DNA of 25,013 nucleotides, taken from assembly GCA_029339195.1 (NCBI GenBank), contig JAPTJF010000644.1, forward strand, positions 1 through 25,013, given 5' to 3'. A program made the translations under genes and the position numbers. This DNA is from Micractinium sp. NFX-FRZ. Its lineage: Eukaryota; Chlorophyta; Trebouxiophyceae; Chlorellales; Chlorellaceae. Position 1 is the stretch's first letter. The number at the start of each line of letters is the position of its first letter. The notes under the pieces were generated by a model. That model was not told the origin of the DNA. It made no database searches and worked only from the letters and a program-made list of their open reading frames with translations. This document shows, one piece after another, positions 18,950 through 25,013 of this stretch.

Positions 18950-21900
18950 TCATGAGGCTGCAGCGGTCTCGACACCGCTGCCCTGCCGCTGCTGCTGCAG
19001 CTGCTGTTGGTGGTGGTGGTACAGCCGCTGTGCAAGCAGCTGGTGCTGCTGCTGTGCAGCCATCATGTAGGGGAGCATCGTCATGGACACCCCCCCACCT
19101 GCAGCGGCAGCCGGTTGGCTCCCGCCGCCGCCGCCGGCCCCAGCCGCCGCCGCCGCATGCAGCCGCGCCGCGTGTGCTTGCATCGCCGCCAGGGCCTGCT
19201 GCTGCATGGCCGGCAGCAGCACCATTGGTCCTGCGGGCAGCATCACGGCCTGGCGCATGCCGCCAGGTGCACTGGCGGTTGCACTGCTGGTGCTGCCCAT
19301 GCCTCCGCCTCCTGCTTCAGCCCCTCCTGCGGATGTTGCTGCAGCCTTGGCTGCTGCCGCCACCTGCTTCAGAGCTGCCTCCTGCTGCTGACGCAGGTAA
19401 GCGACCAGGGCTGGCGGCATCGCCACCGCTGCGCCCACAGGGTGCGCCCCGCAGAGCGGCACCACCCGCACGACGCCCACTTCCTGCTGCCTGGACGTTT
19501 GACTGGCGGGCGGGCGCAGCGGCGGGGAGGCGCCCTGCCTGCGCTGCTTCTTGCTCGTCGGCGAGGCCTGCTCCCCCTGCTCCTCCTGCTGCTGCTGCTG
19601 CGGCGGCGGCGGCGGCGGCTGCGGCTGGCCCGCTGGCTCTGGCGCCGCCCGCTTGCCTGTCCTCCTTGGCGTCCCGCTGCTGTCCTCGCCGCCAACGATG
19701 CCGCCGGTTGGGGCGCCTGGCCGGCTCCCCCTGCTGCTGCCGCCTGCACTGACAGCCGGCCCGCCAGCATCTGCCGCAGGGAGCTCCCCCACTGCATGCC
19801 TACACGCAGCCTCTGTGGCAGCCGCCGCCGGGGTGTTTGCTGTGCTGCCTCCCTCCTCGTGCTGCCAGCAGCTGCCCGCTAGCTCCCCCATGCCCCCCTC
19901 CTGCTCTGCCGCTGGCTGAGCGCAGGGCAGGCCTGGCAAGCAAGCACCGCTGCCGGCAAGGCATGGCGAGGCAGCGAAGCTGTTGCCGCCGATGCTGCCG
20001 CCGCTGGCGGCGCCTGGCGTCCCTTGTAAGGAGAGCGATCGGGCGGTGTCCATGAACTGAGTGAACAGCTCGAGCTCCTCTCGGCTGCACGGTGGGACAG
20101 GAGGAGGGAGGGAGGTAGTTGACTTGCATGATGACAGGCTCACCGGGCCGGCACCCCGAGGTTGTGGGCAATGCGAGTTAAGTTGTGGGCAGTGCAAGTT
20201 AAGTTGTGGGCAGTGCGAGTCAAGTTGGTAAACAGCTCCTCCCCTCCCGCCTGCACACAGGAGTGCAGTCGGTGTGGGCAGTAGAGGGGCGTCAGATTGG
20301 CTGGCCCGGTGTAGTGTGGGTGCACAGACCACTCCAGGGGGTAGCAAGGAGAGTTCAAGGGGTGCATGGGAGGGGAAGAGAGGTGAGGCGGGTTGCGTGG
20401 GGCAGGAGGACGCGGAGATATGCGGCCTGCATGGCCAGCAGGCGTGTCTGTGGGCCTCACTAGAGAAGCCATGTTCTGAGGTGGCCAAGAGTGAGGCGTT
20501 AAGTGCACCGTGCCATAAAGAGCACCGGCGGGGAAGCAGTCCGCGCGCAGCTACCCTGCCCGCCTGCCCCACCCACCTTGGTTCGGCGTCCGCCACTGCG
20601 CCCGCCTCCCCTTCTCCGCCTCCCTCCTGCTGCTGCCGCTGAGCTGGCGCCACGTCGTCCTCCTCCGCATCGCTGCCTGCCAGCGCAGCAGCAGCCACGG
20701 CCCCAGGTGGCAGCACGATGCGGGACCCCATGTCCAAAGGAGCATGCAGCCCCGCCTGCCGCCGCTGCGCCGCCGCCGCCTGGAGCTCTGCGTATGCTTT
20801 GTGTGCATCGCGGCAGCGGAAGGTGTGCATGGTGGCACTCCGCGCCGGCCTGCACGCAGTGGGGTGGGCGGCCGGCCCGGTGTGTGTTGACACATGCACC
20901 CTCCCCTCTGCTCCGCCATCGAGCGGGTGCACCGGTGCCCTATGCATAGACTGGTGGGATTGTATAATGCAGTTGTTTCCGCAATGATCAACCATGAGTG
21001 AAGTGAAGAGAGTGTGCGAGGCCCATGCATGCACCCAGGCAATGGATCTGATGCGCTGCGCTGAGCCAGCCGGGGCGGAACTCTGCGTCCGCACCACCGC
21101 CCCCCTACCGGCAGTAGCAGCAGCACAGAACAGCCCCGCACACCAGCCCAGCCCGCCCCCACGGAGGCATAAAATGTGCGCGCATGCACTGCCAGCGGTG
21201 TGCGCACCCATGAGCGCACCTGCTGAGGGGCGCCACGTAGGCGAGCTGCAGGAAAGATCCGGCGGCGCCAAAATGTGCGACGTCATCCATCGGGACGCAT
21301 GCCCAGCTGCACACCAAGAGTGGGCAGCACCACACACAGTTCAGGCAGTAGAAGATGCTGCGGGCAGGGCCCCGCTTAAAGTGTGCGCCCTCCTCCGTGG
21401 GGGCGCATGCCGGCCCGCACAGCACCGGCGGTGGCACCAAAAATCCCTTCTGGCCCTCACCCACAGATGCAGTGTCCGCTTGCCTGCCCCGGAAGATGTG
21501 GATGCCTCTCGAGTTGATGCACAGCTCCCCAGCCGGCTGCTGCTGCGGCCGCCAGGACTCGGCATCCGCCAGGCGGTACCGCCGCCCCGCGCCCTCTGCA
21601 GGCGGCAGCGCATGAGCGGGGCGCGGACAGGCAGGGCTGGCAATCATATGGCAGCACCATGCGAAGCCCAGAGGCGCAGCACCAGGCTATGCGCTCCACC
21701 CCTGGGCCCCTTGATTTCCAGGCCCCCGCCTGCGCCCTGCCCCGTTCGTCCTTGCCCCGCCGCTGCCCACCGCCCGCCCCGCCCATCCACGCTCACCGAA
21801 TGGCACGAGGCGGCGCAGCACGCCGGCAGCGCCCAGCTGCGCCACAAGCGCTCCGACCGCCTCCCAGTCTGGGCAGGCCGGGCCCAGCAGCTGCGCCAGG

Positions 21901-22636
21901 AGCTCGCGTGGGTGGAAGGCGAGCGGGAAGTTGTAGCTGCAGCACTTTGAAGGGTCGTTGCCTGCAGCAGTGTGGCAGGGGGACGAACCAAGTTTGGGCC
22001 CCACCTACCACATCCACCCCCACTCTGGCGCTGGTGACGTGGTGTGGTGTGGTGTGATGTGGCGCACACTGGGCAATTGGCTGGGCGGGGTTTGCTGGGC
22101 GTACGGAGTGGGCGTCGGCAGGCCATGTGCCCCACCCGCACAGAGCGACGCTGGAGCTCGGGGAACCTGCTCACAGGCAAGCCCGTTCGGCACGCCACAA
22201 ACAAAAAGGGGTTGGTTCCGGAGCTGCCCTGGGCCCCTGCAGTACATACCCTTGGCTCGGTGAGCCCAGCAGGCCGCCAGGTCATGCGCCACGGCTGCCT
22301 CCGCCTGGCTGCCCATCACCGCCAGCGTGTGGCGCTTGCCGCGGATCTGGGGGCGGGGACGACAAGGGGGCGCCGAGGCGGCGTGGCAAGAGAGAGAGGG
22401 GGTTAGGGTCGAAACAGAAATCCGTATGGCGGGTGCAGAGGTGGTGCAGAGTCCACAGCAGCAGCCAGGGAAGTGGGGGCAGGCAGGGCGGGGTCAGTGC
22501 TCGCGTGCAGTGCTGGATGGCCCGATGGGGTGGCGGGGGCGGTGCGCTTTGCGCCCACCTGAAAAGCCATGGACCACGTGTCTCCTCTTGTATTCGGGGA
22601 CACCCCCTTTGCCCACTTGAGCTCGGGGCCACCCAT
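18950..22636 (-). CDS. Divergent AP2-like protein with long Q/A-rich tail, probable transcription factor
   Basis: Exons in phase: 22559-22636, 22250-22346, 21797-21961, 21220-21595, 20577-20849 and 18950-20084 (707 residues). Residues 10-71 follow the AP2/ERF plan: AKGVS, W21, the IRGKRHTLAV strands, EAAVAHDLAA helix and a closing YNFP, but lack the usual YRG and WLG signatures. AP2 domains bind DNA. A central part (GELCINSRGIHIF, SIFYCLNC, LAYVAPLSR, MHTFRCRDAHKAYAEL) resembles no domain I can name with confidence. The last exon is low complexity, with a PTSKKQRR-type basic patch that may be a nuclear signal, and poly-Q, A and H runs. The exon 21220-21595 could instead be three short exons (21484-21595, 21336-21357 and 21220-21245); both readings keep frame, the shorter giving 635 residues. 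The ATG at 22636 directly follows a CTGCAG acceptor, so an upstream exon may be missing. Confidence 0.65.
20162..20224. repeat. Three tandem 21-bp units in an intron
   Basis: The unit TTGTGGGCAATGCGAGTTAAG occurs three times end to end with one to three changes, followed by a partial TTG. It lies in the intron before the last exon of the AP2-like gene. The unit length is a multiple of three, but there is no sign that it is translated. Confidence 0.85.
21165..21430 (-). repeat. Decayed tandem repeat in the middle of the AP2-like gene
   Basis: The plus-strand anchors AAAATGTGCG (21171), AAAATGTGCG (21270) and AAAGTGTGCG (21378) recur at 99 and about 108 bases. The second and third are followed at 26-27 bases by CGCATGCC. 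On the coding strand each anchor lies upstream of a possible acceptor, those at 21246-21251 and 21358-21363 in the two clearer copies. The repetition is weaker than in the kinase gene, about three-quarters identity between the better pair by eye. Confidence 0.5.
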
Positions 22637-23280
22637 CTGCAGGGGACGGCAGCAGAAGGGTCGTCAGAAAGGCGGCGGTTTTGGTGCCGGCCATGAGGGA
22701 GCGCCAGCGAGGCGGCAGCACGCTAGCCCTCCCTGTTGGCGGCTCCTCGCCTCACGCAGGCGATGCGTGCCGTGTCGCCTGCAGCGGCGCGCTCACTTCT
22801 GCTCGGCTGGAATCCGCTTTGAAGCGCCCCGACCAAAACACAGTGGGTTGGCGGAACAAGGGTCCTTTGCTAGACTGCCTTGTAGCCCAATTGGCGCAGA
22901 ATCGATCGAAAGTACAAAGCTTGGGCTGGCGAGAGGACCTGAAGCCCTTCGAGGTGCCGGAAAACGAAAGGCAGAGCTGCGCAGTGTTGACTTGATTCTT
23001 GCTGGTGCGAACGCTCAAAGTCCGTGCCCGAAGTGCTGCCGCAGGCAATGCACGCACAGGAGGTCAGCCAAATCCATTCGCTGGGCAAAGCACAGCCCAG
23101 CACACACATGCTTTGCATGCGCTGCATCCAAGCGAAAAGTAAGCGGAGGGCAGATCGGAGCTCACTTTCGGTTGAAGGAACGTACATATCTCCAACCTAC
23201 CGGCGGCAAACCATACAGTGCCACCGTCACTCCCATCTTGCAGCGAGATTCAGGAACCGGAGCGCTAGAGCAGCCTGGGG
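22637..23280. promoter_or_regulatory. Shared 5' region of the divergent AP2-like and DedA genes
   Basis: About 640 bases separate the two starts. The AP2-like gene reads left and the DedA gene reads right, so both promoters must be here. The region is less GC-rich than the exons. It may also hold an unseen first exon of the AP2-like gene, because its apparent ATG sits right after an acceptor-like CCCCTGCAG. I cannot identify a TATA box or other specific element. Confidence 0.5.
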
Positions 23281-24516
23281 ATGGTGTCGCTGTGCTATAG
23301 AGCACCGGCGGCGTCGCCGTTGGTGCGGCAGGCAGCGCCTGCCCTGCCCACCCGCCACGCCGTGCCGCTCCGCACAGCGGGTCGCGCTCCCGCACAGCTG
23401 CGGGCACGGCTGCCCAACCTGGCAGCGGCAGCAGCCCAGCAGCAGCAGCAATCGCAGCAGAGCGCAAGATTTGACAGCCCAGGGGAGCAGGGGCCGCTGC
23501 CGCTCCCTTCCCGCGTGCTGCGAGGCATAGCGCTGTGCAGCGCCGCTGCTGCTGCCTTGGCGCTGGCACCCTGCGCTGCGCAGGCGGCAGCCACTGCGGC
23601 AGCGGGCAGCAGCGGCAGTGTGCTCAAATGTAAGTGTTTCATCGCCATGGATTGTTGCCGGGCTGTGCCGCTGCGGGACTCGAGGCCGTGGCCACCTCAA
23701 GGCCGTGCCCACCTTCACCGCCCGCCGCGCTCTGCTGCCTTGCACCAACCGCCGCGGCGCCTGCCGAAGAGCCCACGCACCGTGCCCACGCACCGCAGCT
23801 GCTGTCAGCTGTTGCCCACCTCATGCAGCAGCCCTCTGCCGCGCACATCTCCCTTTTCCCCTGCTTACCAGCATTTCCCTATGCAGCAGCCAAGTGACGT
23901 GTGTGTTGGTGCACTTGGATCCGCTTCCCACCTTGCGCAGCCGCCCTCGACGTTGTGCTGTACATTTCAATGTTCCCGTCGGCAGGAACATTCTTTTTGT
24001 TTGAAGCCGCTTGAAGCCGTGTAACCTGGTGTAACCACTTGGGTCTGCTTCCCACCTGTCTGCAGCCGCCCTCGACGTTGTGCTGCACCTGGATGTGCAC
24101 TTGGGAGACATCGCCGCCAAGTACGGCAGCAGGGTGTACGCCATCCTGTTTGCCATTGTGTTTGCAGAGACTGGTGAGCGTGAGTGTGCGTGGTTGGATC
24201 CCTCAGCTGTCGGCAGCAAGGCCCCGATGATCTCTCCTCTGCCTGCCGCTGCGCGCCTTTGCCTGTGTGTACCACGGGGTGCGCTTTTTTCCCCCCCGGG
24301 GAAGTTGTGCGTGTTTGCGTGCCTAGCAGCAGCTGATCGACTGGGGTTACCAATTGCTGCTGCTCCCTGCAGGCCTGGTGGTGACCCCCTTCCTCCCCGG
24401 CGACTCCCTCCTCTTTGCCACGGGCGCCCTGGCCGCCCTGGGCAAGCTCAGCCTGCCGCTGCTGGTGGGCTGCTACGTGGTCGCGGCCACCCTGGGGGAC
24501 GCCGTCAACTATGCCA
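23281..24516 (+). CDS. DedA/VTT-family membrane protein, plastid-targeted, 3' part missing
   Basis: Three exons join in phase: 23281-23629, 24066-24173 and 24373-24516 (200 residues). The protein continues past the window, since the last exon ends in a partial codon at a GTGAGT donor. Residues 1-75 are rich in Ala, Arg, Ser and Gln with few acids, like a chloroplast transit peptide. Residues about 82-108 are hydrophobic ([19 protein letters not shown]), which could be a second, thylakoid-type signal or a first membrane span. The family core then appears: [19 protein letters not shown] (135-153), [18 protein letters not shown], and GDAVNY (194-199). The E-T-G and F-L-P-G-D motifs are the hallmark of DedA proteins, implicated in lipid scrambling or proton-coupled transport. 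Family call strong; location inferred. Confidence 0.85.
23905..24090 (+). repeat. Duplicated acceptor and exon-2 start in the first DedA intron
   Basis: CAGCCGCCCTCGACGTTGTG occurs at 23938-23957 and again at 24063-24082, 125 bases apart. Each is preceded by CACTTGG and GCTTCCCACC blocks. The second is the real acceptor and first codons of exon 2. The first diverges after TGCTG (TACATTTC against CACCTGGATG) and so is a decoy. Confidence 0.8.
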
Positions 24517-24937
24517 GTGAGTGTGGCGAGTGGCAAGGGGCAGCAGCCGCAGCAGCAGGGGGGGGTGACAATCGTGTGGCATGCTGCTTGCTGACAGGAC
24601 AGCGCCGGCCTCCCCTGCGTGCCTGCCCTCCTCTCCTGCCCCCGCATCCCTCGCGTTGGCGACTGGCTGCCCCGGCATGCCATGCCCAGGTGTAGATTGT
24701 TCCCATCACCATTGAAGCTGCCCCTGCCCCTGGTGCTCACTAGTGACCCCACATGTCCCCTCAGCTTGCAATCCCACCCGTCACTTCCTCGCCCCGCCAC
24801 TGCCCCTCCTGCTTCTGCCCCCCCTGGCGGCTCCGACCCGGGGAAAGCTCCCGCCTCCTTCGCGCCGCGGCTGCTCAAGCCCAGATGCTCTAATAGCAAC
24901 ATGCTCCCCTCACCCTCTTCCCGTCCTCTGCGACCAG
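24517..24937 (+). other. Intron sequence after DedA exon 3
   Basis: After the GTGAGT donor no in-frame continuation of the DedA core (a following GR-type motif and further membrane spans) is visible before the C run. The stretch is pyrimidine-rich near its end, as an intron approaching an acceptor would be. I find no other feature. Confidence 0.5.
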
Positions 24938-25009
<72 letters not shown>

Positions 25010-25013
25010 CCCC
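24938..25013. repeat. Poly-C run at the window end
   Basis: There are 69 consecutive C bases, then one T and six C. A homopolymer this long in the last bases of the window, inside an intron, is most likely a sequencing or assembly artefact at a contig edge. A true C tract cannot be excluded. Confidence 0.9.

Noticed and set aside
21358..21483. A fourth GC-AG intron starting at 21483
   Set aside because: The donor AG|GCAAGC and phase fit, but the stretch is also open and in frame, so no intron is required; it is kept only as an alternative.
22569..23300. 243-codon open frame on the plus strand across the shared 5' region
   Set aside because: It overlaps an AP2-like exon on the other strand and the start of the DedA gene in a different frame; the Lys, Arg and Cys mix shows no domain.
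24938..25013. Telomere or C-rich regulatory tract
   Set aside because: A pure C homopolymer is not a telomeric repeat such as TTTAGGG; an assembly-edge artefact is simpler.

Overview
The window looks like nuclear DNA of a green alga, most likely a GC-rich, Chlorella-type trebouxiophyte. It is very GC-rich. Its genes are split into many short exons with GT/GC-AG introns. Long alanine, glutamine and proline runs are common, and TGTAA, the green-algal polyadenylation signal, lies about 150-190 bases after four of the stop codons (about 540-630 after two others). Nothing bacterial, plasmid-like or viral is visible. The window ends in a homopolymer C run, as at a draft contig edge. All products are predicted by eye from splice junctions whose phases agree, plus family motifs; no search or transcript data were available.

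Layout. (1) 711-5712, minus: a nine-exon, 809-residue ankyrin-repeat protein with a low-complexity middle and a C-terminal RING finger, a probable E3 ubiquitin ligase. (2) 5713-7465: a gene-poor stretch. (3) 7728-8203, plus: a two-exon, 60-residue, strongly codon-biased small protein of unknown function with a hydrophobic N-terminal half and a basic tail. (4) 9425-10643, minus: a single fasciclin (FAS1) domain, 5' end unresolved. (5) 11043-13799, minus: a ten-exon secreted expansin-like protein. (6) 14226-18442, minus: a seven-exon NEK-like protein kinase of 680 residues. (7) 18950-22636, minus: a protein with a divergent AP2-like N-terminus and a long Q/A/G/P-rich tail, probably a transcription factor. 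(8) 23281 onward, plus: a plastid-targeted-looking DedA/VTT-family membrane protein, cut off by the window end; it shares a roughly 640-base 5' region with gene 7.

The genes do not form an obvious pathway, except that the adjacent expansin-like and FAS1 genes both point to the cell wall or extracellular matrix.

The most unusual feature is structural. In at least four genes (small protein, FAS1, kinase, DedA), and possibly in the AP2-like gene, the DNA around a 3' splice site or exon edge has been tandemly duplicated at about 100-155 base spacing. This leaves decayed decoy exon edges inside the intron or leader. In the kinase gene two such arrays sit in one intron, and a decoy of the HRD exon carries a stop codon. 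Three introns also appear to use GC-AG borders.
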